DNA of 64,000 bases from Pseudomonas delhiensis (GCF_900187975.1 NZ_FZPC01000017.1:1-64000), one strand, 5' to 3'; counted from the first letter of the stretch, positions 18,991 to 29,306 are shown. The notes: generated by a model not told the origin, from the letters alone. Made by a program: numbers and translations.

Positions 18991-19905
18991 TCAGGCGCTC
19001 TCGCCCAGCCCCAGGCCGCCTTCCAGCTTGCGCCAGAGCAGGCGGATCTGCGCCTTGCGCACCAGGGCGCAGCGGTACAGGCGGATTTCCTGCGGCACCA
19101 CCCAGTGCGGCCCGCCGCACACCGCCAGCTCGCCGCGGGCCAGCTCCGCCTCCATGCTCAGGCGCGGCACCCAGGCCACGCCCATGCCCTGCAGCGCCAT
19201 GCTCTTCAGGCTGTCGGCCATGGCGGTCTCGTAGACCGTGGTGTAGCGCAGGTTGCGCTGGCGCAGCAGCAGGTTGACGCCGCGGCCGAGGAAGGCGCCG
19301 GCGCTGTAGGCCAGCAGTGGCACGCTCTGGCCGCTGTCGAGGTCGTACAGCGGCAGGCCGGCGGAGTTCACCGCGCACACCGGGAGCATCTCGGTGCGCC
19401 CCAGGTGCAGCGAGGGGAACACTTCCGGGTCCATCTGCAGCGCCGCGTCCGGGTCGTAGAAGGCCAGCATCAGGTCGCAGCCGCCCTCGCGCAGCAGGTG
19501 CACGGCCTCGCCGACGTTGGTCGCCACCAGGCGGCTGGCGATGTTCAGGCCCTCGGCGCGCAGCCGGGCGATCCACGCCGGGAAGAAGCCCAGGGCCAGG
19601 GAGTGGGCGGCGGCGAACTGCAGCACCTCGCCCTGCCCGCCCTCCAGGTGGTGCAGGTGGCGCACCACCTGGCCGAGCTGCTCGACCACCGCCCGCGCGG
19701 TGACCAGGAACAGCTGGCCGGCCTCGGTCAGCTCGATGGGTGTGCGCTGGCGGTTCACCAGGGTCAGCCCGAGGGCGTCCTCCAGGCTGCGGATGCGCCG
19801 GCTGAAGGCCGGCTGGGTGACGAAGCGCTTTTCCGCGGCCTGGGAGAAGCTGCGGGTGGTGGCCAGGGTGCTGAAGTCCTCCAGCCATTTGGTTTCCAGG
19901 TTCAC
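18991..19905 (-). CDS. LysR-family regulator, divergent from aspA
   Basis: 304 residues with a GTG start preceded by the strong GGAGGAGACGAC. The N-terminal helix-turn-helix spans ATTRSFSQAAEKRFVTQPAF then SRRIRSLE, and the C-terminal half is the usual two-lobed effector domain. The divergent neighbour is aspA, 222 bp away, making aspartate/fumarate metabolism a plausible target. The effector is unknown. Confidence 0.9.
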   Translation of the reverse strand: MNLETKWLEDFSTLATTRSFSQAAEKRFVTQPAFSRRIRSLEDALGLTLVNRQRTPIELTEAGQLFLVTARAVVEQLGQVVRHLHHLEGGQGEVLQFAAAHSLALGFFPAWIARLRAEGLNIASRLVATNVGEAVHLLREGGCDLMLAFYDPDAALQMDPEVFPSLHLGRTEMLPVCAVNSAGLPLYDLDSGQSVPLLAYSAGAFLGRGVNLLLRQRNLRYTTVYETAMADSLKSMALQGMGVAWVPRLSMEAELARGELAVCGGPHWVVPQEIRLYRCALVRKAQIRLLWRKLEGGLGLGESA

Positions 19906-20127
19906 GTCGTCTCCTCCCGGCGCGGCGGGATGGCCTTGATCGATCGGTCAGTGGATGAACGGGCGCGCATAGCATGGCCACACGCTCGCCGTCATCAGGT
20001 CGTCACAGAATACATTATGCCGTTTGTGCATGAGACAGCTTCCAACAGCATTGGCCGATGATCGGCGAAATCCCTAGTCTAGTGGGCATCGCGGCGCTGG
20101 CCGTGTTCTCCTGAGAAAAATCTCATC

Positions 20128-21552
<1,425 letters not shown>

Positions 21553-21725
21553 TGCACCGCCCGGCGCGAGCCGGGCACGACTCACCGGTCGAGGGGCAGT
21601 ACCCGCCTCTCACCCTTCAGGGATGGGTTATCCCCCGTCCCTTCTTTTATGCCCGGCGCGACGGGACTTCCCGCAGCGCCACGTCTCACCGGTCGAGAGG
21701 ATATTCAGCCCTCTCTCCATTCATA
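21553..21725 (+). other. aspA 3' untranslated region with twin stem-loops
   Basis: The 170 bases between the aspA stop and its terminator contain two related blocks starting CTCACCGGTCGAG (around 21581 and 21688). Each can fold against a downstream CCTCTC. No open frame is convincing. A 3'-derived small RNA is possible but not shown. Confidence 0.35.
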
Positions 21726-21760
21726 GGGACGCCACGGACTGTGGTGTCCCTTTTTTTTTT
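21726..21760 (+). terminator. Strong intrinsic terminator downstream of aspA
   Basis: GGGACGCCAC and GTGGTGTCCC form a stem (one mismatch) with a GGACT loop, followed by ten T (21751-21760). It is the clearest terminator in the window. Confidence 0.92.
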
Positions 21761-21796
21761 ATGCGTGCATATCCGCCCTGCGGGATGCCGCCGAGC

Positions 21797-21829
21797 GTAG
21801 GGCGAATAACCGTTCGCGGTTATCCGCCG
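21797..21829 (+). repeat. C-family palindromic repeat (CGTTCGCGG subtype)
   Basis: GTAGGGCGAATAACCGTTCG with CGGTTATCCGCCG. It is paired with the other subtype at 21926-21960 in inverted orientation. Between 21761 and 21988 nothing else is seen. Confidence 0.85.
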
Positions 21830-21925
21830 CTACACCTTTCTTGTCGGCAACTTCGTGATTGAGCTTGGTGTGGCTTTGAGGGCTGCTCCGTGCTCGGCGG
21901 CGAGTGGCATGGGGCCGAGGTCAAA

Positions 21926-21960
21926 CGGCGGATAACGCCTGGGGCGTTATGCGCCCTACG
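21926..21960 (-). repeat. C-family palindromic repeat (GGCGTTAT subtype)
   Basis: CGGCGGATAACGCC and GGCGTTATGCGCCCTAC; inverted partner of the copy at 21797. Confidence 0.85.
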
Positions 21961-21988
21961 TTGGGGTGACGGAGCAGGGGGCGGGGAA

Positions 21989-22291
21989 TCAGTCCTGCGC
22001 CTGCAGGTGCACACGAATGCGCCGGTTGAGCGCGGCCAGGCGCTCTACCGTGCGGCTGTCTTCTTCGTCGTTGTCTTCAGCGCGTGGCGCCAACTGGCGG
22101 GCGCAGAGGTTCAGGGCACTGAGCAGCAACAGTTCGTTGCTGGTGACGTAGGGGAATTTCTGCTTGGCGGCGGCGAGCTCCGCCTGCAACAGGGCGGCGG
22201 CCTCCTGCAGGGCGCGCTCCTCGCCGGCCGGCGCCTTGACGCTGTAGTCGCGGCCGAGGATGCGCAGGACGCGCACGCCGTCGTTGCTCAT
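21989..22291 (-). CDS. ZapA-like cell-division protein (probable paralog)
   Basis: 100 residues. The fold pattern fits ZapA: a short N-terminal sheet (VRVLRILGRDYSVKAPAGEE) followed by a long helix, with SNELLLLSALNLCARQLA resembling the helix that precedes the ZapA coiled coil. ZapA binds and bundles FtsZ. The sequence is unlike the canonical P. aeruginosa ZapA as I recall it, and the expected 6S RNA and formyl-THF cyclo-ligase genes are absent downstream, so this is probably a second ZapA-type protein. Its start overlaps the preceding stop as ATGA. Confidence 0.7.
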   Translation of the reverse strand: MSNDGVRVLRILGRDYSVKAPAGEERALQEAAALLQAELAAAKQKFPYVTSNELLLLSALNLCARQLAPRAEDNDEEDSRTVERLAALNRRIRVHLQAQD

Positions 22292-22518
22292 GCGCTGGCG
22301 CGGCTGTCGCTGACGCGGCGGACCAGGGCCTGCAGGCGCACGGCGGTGGCGTTGTGCTTCTCTTCCTGCTCCATCAGCTGCAGTTGCAGGGCGTCGTTGT
22401 CTTCGCCGGCCTTGCCGAGGCTGTCGCGCAGTTGGGCGTTGTCGTCGGCCAGTTGCTTGTTCTGCTGCAGCAGCTCAGCCACCAGTTGTTCGAGCTGTTC
22501 GATAGTGCTGTCGAGCAT
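22288..22518 (-). CDS. Short coiled-coil protein, partner of the ZapA-like gene
   Basis: 76 residues from the ATG at 22518. Nearly the whole chain is heptad-like helix, from TIEQLEQLVAELLQQNKQLA through LQLQLMEQEEKHNATAVRLQ. It resembles the TIGR02449/ZapB-type coiled-coil proteins that accompany zapA genes, but the exact family is uncertain. Its stop overlaps the ZapA-like start by 4 bp, so the two are translationally coupled. Confidence 0.65.
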   Translation of the reverse strand: MLDSTIEQLEQLVAELLQQNKQLADDNAQLRDSLGKAGEDNDALQLQLMEQEEKHNATAVRLQALVRRVSDSRASA

Positions 22519-22675
22519 GGGAGTCTCCGAGGCCGTGGTAAAGGTCGCGGAGGATAAAGAAAAGTCGCCTGTGCGGCCAGGGAAATACACGCTTTCCTGA
22601 CGGAAAGTATGCTGTCAATTCAATAGCTTAGACGTTGAATTTCGTGAGCTTTCAGCGACTTGGCATCGCACCACT

Positions 22676-22722
22676 GTAGGAGCGGGCCCTGCCCGCGATT
22701 CGCGCGCAGGGCGCGCTCCTAC
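22676..22722. repeat. REP-like palindromic repeat, 47-bp long form (A2)
   Basis: Almost identical to 8484-8530; it lies 8 bp beyond the etfB stop and can fold into a long hairpin at the end of the dimethylglycine operon transcript. Confidence 0.85.
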
Positions 22723-22729
22723 AGTCACT

Positions 22730-23503
22730 TCAGCGAATCACGCCTTCCTCGCGCAGCAGCTTGAAGATGGCTTCGGCACCGGCTTCCGGGGACAGGTCCT
22801 TGAGCACCTGGCCGGTGCCGCCGGAGGCCTTGGCGGTGGCGGCCTTCATGCGTTCGGCGCCGGTCTTGGCCTTGATCACCTTGAGCCGCTTGGGCCGCGG
22901 GCGTGCCGGTTGCAGGCTGCTGGCGGCGAGCAGGTCGTCGGCCAGCACTTCCACCTCGCGGGCCTCGACGAAGCCGCGCCGCGCCGGGCCGAAGGCGCTC
23001 TGGCGCGCCACCGGGGCGGCGTTGTCGACGCTGGCGACGAAGGGCAGGCGCACCTTCAGCCGGCGCCGCTGGCCGCGCGGCAGGGCCTGCAGCACCTGGG
23101 CGCTGCCACCCTCGACCTTTTCCACCTCGGCCAGGCCCACCACCAGCGGCCAGCCCAGGCGTTCGGCGAGGAGGAACGGCAGCATGCCGGAGCCTTCGCC
23201 GGTCTCGGCCTGGCTGCCGGTGAGCACCAGTTGCGCGCCGGCGCCGCCGAGGTAGTCGACCAGCGCCGGCAACGCATCGGCGCCGGCTGGTTGTTCCAGC
23301 ACCGCCAGCTCGTCCAGGCCCATGCCCAGGTAGCTGCGCAGCGCCTCTTCCTGCGGGTTGCCGGCGTGCAGCACCTGCAGGCGCTTGCCGGCCAGGCGCA
23401 GGCCCAGTTCGACGGCACGGGCATCCTGCTCGGCACGGCGGGCGCGCCCGGAGGCCGGGTGGGCGCCGATGGAGACCAGGGCGACTACGTTCAGATCGGT
23501 CAT
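22730..23503 (-). CDS. etfB: Electron transfer flavoprotein beta subunit, dimethylglycine type
   Basis: 257 residues, ETF beta/FixA fold. LVLTGSQAETGEGSGMLPFL LAE (split) corresponds to the AMP-binding segment, and GQRRRLKVRLPFVASVDNAA to the recognition region. The C-terminus has an extra Lys-rich extension (LKVIKAKTGAERMKAATAKA). It lies 78 bp downstream of etfA at the end of the dgc operon and is expected to take electrons from dimethylglycine or sarcosine oxidation. Confidence 0.87.
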   Translation of the reverse strand: MTDLNVVALVSIGAHPASGRARRAEQDARAVELGLRLAGKRLQVLHAGNPQEEALRSYLGMGLDELAVLEQPAGADALPALVDYLGGAGAQLVLTGSQAETGEGSGMLPFLLAERLGWPLVVGLAEVEKVEGGSAQVLQALPRGQRRRLKVRLPFVASVDNAAPVARQSAFGPARRGFVEAREVEVLADDLLAASSLQPARPRPKRLKVIKAKTGAERMKAATAKASGGTGQVLKDLSPEAGAEAIFKLLREEGVIR

Positions 23504-23555
23504 CGTTCGTACCTATGGATAAGGACCAGCACCATGCTGCGCTCTTGCCTGAAGC

Positions 23556-23585
23556 CTGCCGCCTGCAGCTTGCAGCCGCTCTCAA
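23556..23585. repeat. Partial GCTTGCAGC repeat (D family)
   Basis: GCCTGCAGCTTGCAGCCGC between etfA and etfB resembles half of the larger D element between dgcA and dgcB (27105-27185). Confidence 0.55.
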
Positions 23586-24814
23586 GCCGCATCCCGCGCC
23601 CCTCCCTGCCGGTACTCCTCGGCCAGGCGGATCAGCGCCTGGAGGATCGCCGTGGAATCGCCGATCACCGAGAGGTCGGCGCGCTTGATCATGTCGCAGC
23701 CGGCATCCATGTTCACCGCCACCACCTTGTCGCAGGCGCCAATGCCTTGCAGGTGCTGGATGGCGCCGGAGATGCCCACCGCCAGGTAGACCCGCGCGGT
23801 GACCCAGGTGCCGGTGGCGCCGACCTGGCGGTTGCGCGGCATGTGGCCGTCGTCCACCGCCACCCGCGAGGCGCCCTCGGTGGCGCCCAGGGCGGCGGCG
23901 GCGCGGTGGAACAGGTCCCAGTCCTGCACGCCGTTGCCGCCGGAAAGGATGAACTCGGCCTCGGCCATGGGAATCTGCGCCGGGTCCACCGCCACCGGGC
24001 CGAGGTCCTCGATGCGCGGCAGGTTGCGCGCCACGCCGCCGTCCAGGCCGACCGGGCGGGCCTCGTGGCGCGTCTCGCTGACCGGCTCGGCGCACTCGGC
24101 GGCGGCCAGGATCAGCCGCGCCAGCGGCCGCTGCAGGTCCTGCTGGCCGGCGCCAGCGCGGCCGATGCAGTGCTCGCCCTCGGCCTGCCAGACACGGGTG
24201 GCCGGGCGCTCGCCGAGGCTGGCGGCCAGGCGCCGGCCCAGCTCGCCGCCGCCGCTGCGGCTGTCGGGCAGCAGCCAGTGGCGCGGGACGAACTGGCCGT
24301 CCACGGCGCGCAGCGCCAGCACCCGCTGCTCCGGGGCGTAGCCTTCGTATTCGTCGCCTTCGACCTGCAGCAGGCGGTCGACGCCGGCGGTGTCGAAGGC
24401 GCTTTCCTTGTGCTCGCCGAAGACGACGGCCAGCACCGCGCCGGCGTCGCCGGCGAGCTTGCGGGCCAGGCCCAGCAGGTCGCGGTCGTGGCTGGAGAGG
24501 CGGCCGCCGACCATGTCCGGCACCACGGCGATGTAGAAGGCCGGCTGCTCGATGAGCTGCAGCGGCAGCTGCACCACTTCCGGCGCGCTGGAGCGCTTGC
24601 CGGCGGTGCCCTGCTGGCCGCCGGAGCGGTCGATGCGCCTGATGCCGCTGGGGCCGATGAAGCCGACGGCATGGGGGTTCTTGCGGACCAGGCCATTGGG
24701 GCCCGTCCAGCGCACCTCGCCGCCCTGGGCGGCCTGCATGGCCTGGTGCAGCGGGTGCAGGCGGTTGCGGGCGATCCACTCGGCGCGCGGGTCGCGGCGG
24801 ATGATGTCGCTCAT
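23582..24814 (-). CDS. etfA: Electron transfer flavoprotein alpha subunit, dimethylglycine type
   Basis: 410 residues, longer than standard ETF alpha (about 310) through an N-terminal extension with RTGPNG-type basic segments. The C-terminal FAD domain is complete: LSGGNGVQDWDLFHRAAAAL, NRQVGATGTWVTARVYLAVG, then GISGAIQHLQGIGACDKVVA and NMDAGCDMIKRADLSVIGD. With etfB it forms the dedicated electron carrier from DgcAB to the respiratory chain. Confidence 0.88.
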   Translation of the reverse strand: MSDIIRRDPRAEWIARNRLHPLHQAMQAAQGGEVRWTGPNGLVRKNPHAVGFIGPSGIRRIDRSGGQQGTAGKRSSAPEVVQLPLQLIEQPAFYIAVVPDMVGGRLSSHDRDLLGLARKLAGDAGAVLAVVFGEHKESAFDTAGVDRLLQVEGDEYEGYAPEQRVLALRAVDGQFVPRHWLLPDSRSGGGELGRRLAASLGERPATRVWQAEGEHCIGRAGAGQQDLQRPLARLILAAAECAEPVSETRHEARPVGLDGGVARNLPRIEDLGPVAVDPAQIPMAEAEFILSGGNGVQDWDLFHRAAAALGATEGASRVAVDDGHMPRNRQVGATGTWVTARVYLAVGISGAIQHLQGIGACDKVVAVNMDAGCDMIKRADLSVIGDSTAILQALIRLAEEYRQGGARDAA

Positions 24815-24844
24815 GCTTGGGCCTCCAGCGAGCCTGGGTTTTTC

Positions 24845-24868
24845 GTAGGAGCGAGCTTGCTCGCGAAC
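24845..24868 (+). repeat. REP-like 24-bp repeat (A1)
   Basis: Exact consensus, inside the 295-bp gap between dgcB and etfA. Confidence 0.9.
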
Positions 24869-24892
24869 CTTTTGGCATTGAGGCTCGGGCTA

Positions 24893-25058
24893 CCCTCTCC
24901 CCCCGCCCTCTCCCTGAAGGGAGAGGGAGCTATTCGTGCTGCCCTGTAAGAAACGGTGCATGTGGTCAGTCCAGTGCAGCGGGCAAACCAGCTAGAGCCA
25001 TAGTTCGCCGTGGCACGGACGGTCCCCTCTCCCTTCAGGGAGAGGGTTAGGGAGAGGG
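24893..25058. repeat. Composite intergenic repeat, copy 4 (diverged core)
   Basis: Both CCCTCTCC.../GGGAGAGGG hairpins are intact, but the core differs from the other copies apart from a GGCACGGACGGTCCCC block. It fills the dgcB-etfA gap. Confidence 0.8.
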
Positions 25059-25109
25059 CCTGCGGGCTCACAGCCAGCACAGGCCCCACAGTGAGGAACA
25101 CCGCTCTCA

Positions 25110-27077
25110 TCAATGCACCTCCACCACTTCTTCCCGCTTAACCGCCGCCGGCTTTTTTGCCGGAGCCTCCGCGCTCTCGACCAGCACCTCCGCCACCAGC
25201 TCGGCGATGTCCTTGATCTCCGGGCGCGGGGCGACCACGCCTTCGAGCATCGCGGTGCACTGCGGGCAGCCCACGGCCACCAGTTCGGCGCCGGTCTCCT
25301 TGATGTCGACCATGCGCATGTCCGGGATCCGCTGCTTGCCGGGGATGTCGGTGATGGGCGCGCCGCCGCCGCCGCCGCAGCAACGCGAGCGGAAGCCGGA
25401 GCGTTGCATCTCCTTCACCTCGATGCCGATGGCCTTGAGCACATTGCGTGGTGCTTCGTACTCGCCGTTGTAGCGGCCCAGGTAGCAGGGGTCGTGGTAG
25501 GTGACGCTGTCGGCCTTGCTCTGGCCGAGTTGCAGCGCGCCGCTCTTCACCAGTTCGTCGATGAAGGTGGTGTGGTGCAGCACTTCGTAGCTGCCGCCCA
25601 GGGCGCCGTATTCGTTCTTCAGCACGTGGAAGCTGTGCGGGTCGCAGCTGACGATGCGCTTGAAGCGGTACTGCGCCAGGGTGGCGATGTTGCGTTTGGC
25701 CAGGCTCTGGAAGGTCGCCTCGTCGCCCAGGCGGCGGGCCACGTCGCCGCTGTCGCGTTCTTCCAGGCCGAGCACGGCGAAGTCCACCCTGGCGGCCTTG
25801 AGGATCTTCACGAAGGCACGCAGGGTGCGCTGGTTGCGCATGTCGAAGGCGCCGTCGCCGACCCAGAACAGCACCTCGGCCTGCTTCTGCTCGCTCATCA
25901 GCGGCAGGTTCAGGTCGGCCGCCCAGTTCAGCCGGCCGCCGGGGGCGAAGCCGCCGGGGTTGTCGGTGGCGATCAGGTTCTCCAGCACCTCGGCGCCCTT
26001 GTTCGGGGTGGCGCCCTTCTCCAGGGTGAGGTGGCGGCGCATGTCGACGATGGCGTCGACGTGCTCGATCATCATCGGGCATTCCTCGACGCAGGCGCGG
26101 CAGGTGGTGCAGGACCACAGCGTCTCGGCGTCGACCAGGGCCTTGCCTTCCAGCGAGACGATGGGCTGGTGCGGGCCGCCGCTGTGTTCGCCCAGGGGTT
26201 TGCCGGGATAGGGGGAACCGGCGAACCTGGCGTCGTTGCCGCCGGCCAGGCCGATGACCATGTCCTGGATCAGCTTCTTCGGGTTCAGCGGCTGGCCGGC
26301 GGCGAAGGCCGGGCACATGGCCTCGCACTTGCCGCACTGCACGCAGGCGTCGAAGCCCAGCAGCTGGTTCCAGGTGAAGTCGGTGGGCTTTTCCACGCCC
26401 AGCGGGGCCATGGGGTCGCTCAGGTCCAGGGCCTTGAGGCCGGTGGAGCGGCCGCCGCCGAAGCGCTCGGCGCGGCGGTGCCAGGCCAGGTGCAGGGCGC
26501 CGGCGAAGGCGTGCTTCATCGGCCCGCCCCAGGTCATGCCGAAGAACAGCTCGGACACGCCCCAGGCCACGCCGATGGCGAGGATGGCCGCCAGGAACCA
26601 GCCGCCGAAACCTTCCGGAAGGATGCCGGCCACGGGCAGGGTGGCGATGAAGAAGCTCGCCGAGAACATCAGCAGGCTCTTCGGCAAGCGCATCCACGGG
26701 CCTTTCGACAGCCGCGAAGGCGGGTCGAGACGGCGCTTGGCGACGAACAGCGCGCCACCGAACATCAACGCCGTGGCCGCCAGCAGGGCGAAGCCGAGGA
26801 TGCGGCTGTGCAAACCAAAGCCATGCACGACGATCGCCAACAGCGCCGCCAGGACGAAGCCGCCGGCGGTGGCCACGTGGGTCTTGGACATGTACTTGTC
26901 GCGCTCGACCACATGGTGCAAATCCACCAGGTAGCGGCGCGGCATGGCCAGCAGGCCGCCGAGCCAGTCGACCGGCGCGGGCCGCCCGCGACGCCACATG
27001 GCGAAGCGCTTCACGGCGCCGAATGCGGCCAGTGCCACGGCGGAGAAAAGGAGAACAGGAAGCAGTGTGCTCAACAT
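25110..27077 (-). CDS. dgcB: Dimethylglycine demethylase iron-sulfur subunit
   Basis: 655 residues from the ATG at 27077 (AAGGTGG upstream). The first 180 residues hold several membrane segments. A ferredoxin-like domain follows with CVQCGKCEAMCPAFAAGQP and CTTCRACVEECPMMIEH, giving two 4Fe-4S clusters. The C-terminal part has CCG-type modules (HDPCYLGRYNGEYEAP and RSRCCGGGGGAPITDIPG) as in heterodisulfide reductase and LutA/GlpC proteins. This suggests a membrane electron module that works with DgcA and the EtfAB pair in dimethylglycine demethylation. Confidence 0.93.
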   Translation of the reverse strand: MLSTLLPVLLFSAVALAAFGAVKRFAMWRRGRPAPVDWLGGLLAMPRRYLVDLHHVVERDKYMSKTHVATAGGFVLAALLAIVVHGFGLHSRILGFALLAATALMFGGALFVAKRRLDPPSRLSKGPWMRLPKSLLMFSASFFIATLPVAGILPEGFGGWFLAAILAIGVAWGVSELFFGMTWGGPMKHAFAGALHLAWHRRAERFGGGRSTGLKALDLSDPMAPLGVEKPTDFTWNQLLGFDACVQCGKCEAMCPAFAAGQPLNPKKLIQDMVIGLAGGNDARFAGSPYPGKPLGEHSGGPHQPIVSLEGKALVDAETLWSCTTCRACVEECPMMIEHVDAIVDMRRHLTLEKGATPNKGAEVLENLIATDNPGGFAPGGRLNWAADLNLPLMSEQKQAEVLFWVGDGAFDMRNQRTLRAFVKILKAARVDFAVLGLEERDSGDVARRLGDEATFQSLAKRNIATLAQYRFKRIVSCDPHSFHVLKNEYGALGGSYEVLHHTTFIDELVKSGALQLGQSKADSVTYHDPCYLGRYNGEYEAPRNVLKAIGIEVKEMQRSGFRSRCCGGGGGAPITDIPGKQRIPDMRMVDIKETGAELVAVGCPQCTAMLEGVVAPRPEIKDIAELVAEVLVESAEAPAKKPAAVKREEVVEVH

Positions 27078-27104
27078 GGATAACCACCTTGGCCGCAGCT
27101 GCAA

Positions 27105-27185
27105 GCGACAAGCCTCAAGCTGCAAGCAAGAGCCAAATCCCGCTCCGGCTCTTGCTTGCGGCCTACAGCTTGCAGCTTGGCGCTG
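27105..27185. repeat. D-family inverted repeat between dgcA and dgcB
   Basis: A perfect 13-bp stem, GCAAGCAAGAGCC (27122-27134) with GGCTCTTGCTTGC (27147-27159), flanked by AAGCTGCAAGC and AGCTTGCAGCTT blocks. It occupies most of the 111-bp gap and should form a stable hairpin in the polycistronic mRNA. Confidence 0.75.
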
Positions 27186-27188
27186 CTC

Positions 27189-29249
27189 TTAGAAGTCCTT
27201 GCACAGCCGCAGCGCGTCGTAGATCGCCGCGTGGGTGTTGCGCTGGGCCACGCAGTCGCCGATGCGGAACAGCAGGTAGCCGTCGCCAGGCTCGGAAAGG
27301 CACGGTTGCGGCTTGATCGCGAACAGCGCCTCGACGTCGATCTGGCCCTTGTTGCGCGAGCCCTGCTTGAGCGCGTAGTACAGGCTCTCGTCCGGCCGCA
27401 CGCCGTTCTCCACGACCACCTGGTCGACCACCCGCTCCTCTTTCGCGCCGGTGTATTCGTTCTCCAGCACGGCCACCAGCTTGTCGCCCTCGCGGTAGAC
27501 CTTCTCCAGCATCAGGTCGCCGGTCATGATCACTTCCTTGGGGTACATGCTGCGGTAGTAGGTGGGGAAGGTGGTGCCGCCGATGGCCACGCCGGGCTTG
27601 ATGTCGTCGGTGACGATCTCCACCAGCGCGCCCTTGTCGGCGAGGAAGTCGGCCACCGACATGCCGCTGAACTCGCAGATGGTGTCGTAGACCAGCACGT
27701 TCTTGCCGGGGGCGACCTTGCCGTCGAGGATGTCCCAGCTGCTCACCACCAGGCCCTCGGCGGCGCCCCAGTGCTCGTTCTGCTCGAGGAACGGGTGGCC
27801 GCCGTTGGCCAGCACCACGATGTCCGGGCGCAGGTCCATGATGGTGTCGGCATCGGCACCGGTGCCCAGGCGCAGGTCGATGCCCAGGCGCGCCAGCTCC
27901 AGTTGGTACCAGCGGGTGATGCCGGCGATCTGGTCGCGCTGCGGCGCCTTGGCGGCGGTGGTGATCTGCCCGCCGAGCTGGTCCTTCTTCTCGAACAGGG
28001 TCACGTCGTGGCCGCGCTCGGCCGCCACCCGCGCGGCCTCCATGCCGGCCGGGCCGCCGCCGACCACCACCACCTTGCGCTTCACGCCGGTGGTCTTCTC
28101 GATGATGTGCGGCACGCCCATGTATTCGCGGCTGGTGGCGGCGTTCTGGATGCACAGCACGTCCAGGCCCTGGTACTGGCGGTCGATGCAGTAGTTGGCG
28201 CCGACGCACTGCTTGATCTGGTCCACCTGGCCCATCTTGATCTTGGCGATCAGGTGCGGATCGGCGATGTGCGCGCGGGTCATGCCGACCATGTCCACGT
28301 AGCCGCCTTCGAGGATGCGCGTGGCCTGGTTCGGGTCCTTGATGTTCTGCGCGTGCAGCACCGGCACGTCGACCACTTCCTTGATGCCCGCCGCCAGGTG
28401 CAGGAAGGGCTCCGGCGGGTAGGTCATGTTGGGGATGACGTTGGCCAGGGTGTTGTGGGTGTCGCAGCCGGAGCCGACCACGCCGATGAAGTCGAGCATG
28501 CCGGTGTCGCTGTAGTACTTGGCGATCTGCTTCATGTCCTCGTGGGACAGGCCGTCGGGGTGGAACTCGTCGCCGCAGATGCGCATGCCCACGCAGAAGT
28601 CGTCGCCGACTTCCTTGCGCACCGCCTTGAGCACTTCCAGGCCGAACTTCATGCGGCCCTCGAAGGTGCCGCCCCATTCGTCGGTGCGCTTGTTGACCCG
28701 CGGGCTCCAGAACTGGTCGATCATGTGCTGGTGCACGGCGGACAGCTCGACGCCGTCCAGGCCACCTTCCTTGGCGCGACGGGCAGCCTGCGCGTAGTTG
28801 CCGATCACCCGCCAGATCTCTTCCGGCTCGATGGTCTTGCAGGTGGCGCGGTGCACCGGTTCGCGGATGCCCGAGGGCGACATCAGGGTCGGCCAGTTGA
28901 AGCCGTCCCAGCGCGAGCGGCGGCCCATGTGGGTAATCTGGATCATGATCTTGGCCCCATGCTTGTGCATGGCGTCGGCCAGGTTCTGGAAGTGCGGGAT
29001 GATGCGGTCGGTGGACAGGTTCACCGAGCTCCACCATTCCTGCGGGCTGTCGATGGCCACCACCGAGGAACCGCCGCAGATGGCCAGGCCGATGCCGCCC
29101 TTGGCCTTCTCCTCGTAGTACTTCACGTAGCGCTCGGTGGTCATGCCGCCGTCGGTGGCGTAGACCTCGGCGTGGGCGGTGGAGAGCACGCGGTTGCGGA
29201 TGGTCAGCTTGCCGATCTGGATCGGCTGGAACATTGCCTCGAAAGCCAT
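27189..29249 (-). CDS. dgcA: Dimethylglycine demethylase flavoprotein subunit
   Basis: 686 residues with the layout of trimethylamine/dimethylamine dehydrogenases: an FMN TIM barrel of the old yellow enzyme type (about 1-370), a 4Fe-4S site, then two nucleotide-binding domains beginning VVVVGGGPAGMEAARVAAE near 393. It oxidatively removes a methyl group from dimethylglycine. In the cluster motif, ligands Cys348, Cys354 and Cys366 are present, but the expected second ligand is Ala351 (CVGANYC instead of CxxCxxC). The gene precedes dgcB in the same transcript. Confidence 0.93.
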   Translation of the reverse strand: MAFEAMFQPIQIGKLTIRNRVLSTAHAEVYATDGGMTTERYVKYYEEKAKGGIGLAICGGSSVVAIDSPQEWWSSVNLSTDRIIPHFQNLADAMHKHGAKIMIQITHMGRRSRWDGFNWPTLMSPSGIREPVHRATCKTIEPEEIWRVIGNYAQAARRAKEGGLDGVELSAVHQHMIDQFWSPRVNKRTDEWGGTFEGRMKFGLEVLKAVRKEVGDDFCVGMRICGDEFHPDGLSHEDMKQIAKYYSDTGMLDFIGVVGSGCDTHNTLANVIPNMTYPPEPFLHLAAGIKEVVDVPVLHAQNIKDPNQATRILEGGYVDMVGMTRAHIADPHLIAKIKMGQVDQIKQCVGANYCIDRQYQGLDVLCIQNAATSREYMGVPHIIEKTTGVKRKVVVVGGGPAGMEAARVAAERGHDVTLFEKKDQLGGQITTAAKAPQRDQIAGITRWYQLELARLGIDLRLGTGADADTIMDLRPDIVVLANGGHPFLEQNEHWGAAEGLVVSSWDILDGKVAPGKNVLVYDTICEFSGMSVADFLADKGALVEIVTDDIKPGVAIGGTTFPTYYRSMYPKEVIMTGDLMLEKVYREGDKLVAVLENEYTGAKEERVVDQVVVENGVRPDESLYYALKQGSRNKGQIDVEALFAIKPQPCLSEPGDGYLLFRIGDCVAQRNTHAAIYDALRLCKDF

Positions 29250-29306
29250 TGCGGCATCCTCACGGAATCAGAGGTTCTTGTTGTCTGGCGGCCATGCGGG
29301 CCGCTT

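Noticed and set aside
21761-21988. 6S RNA expected downstream of a canonical zapA
   Set aside because: No long imperfect duplex of the 6S type is visible; the region is repeat DNA.
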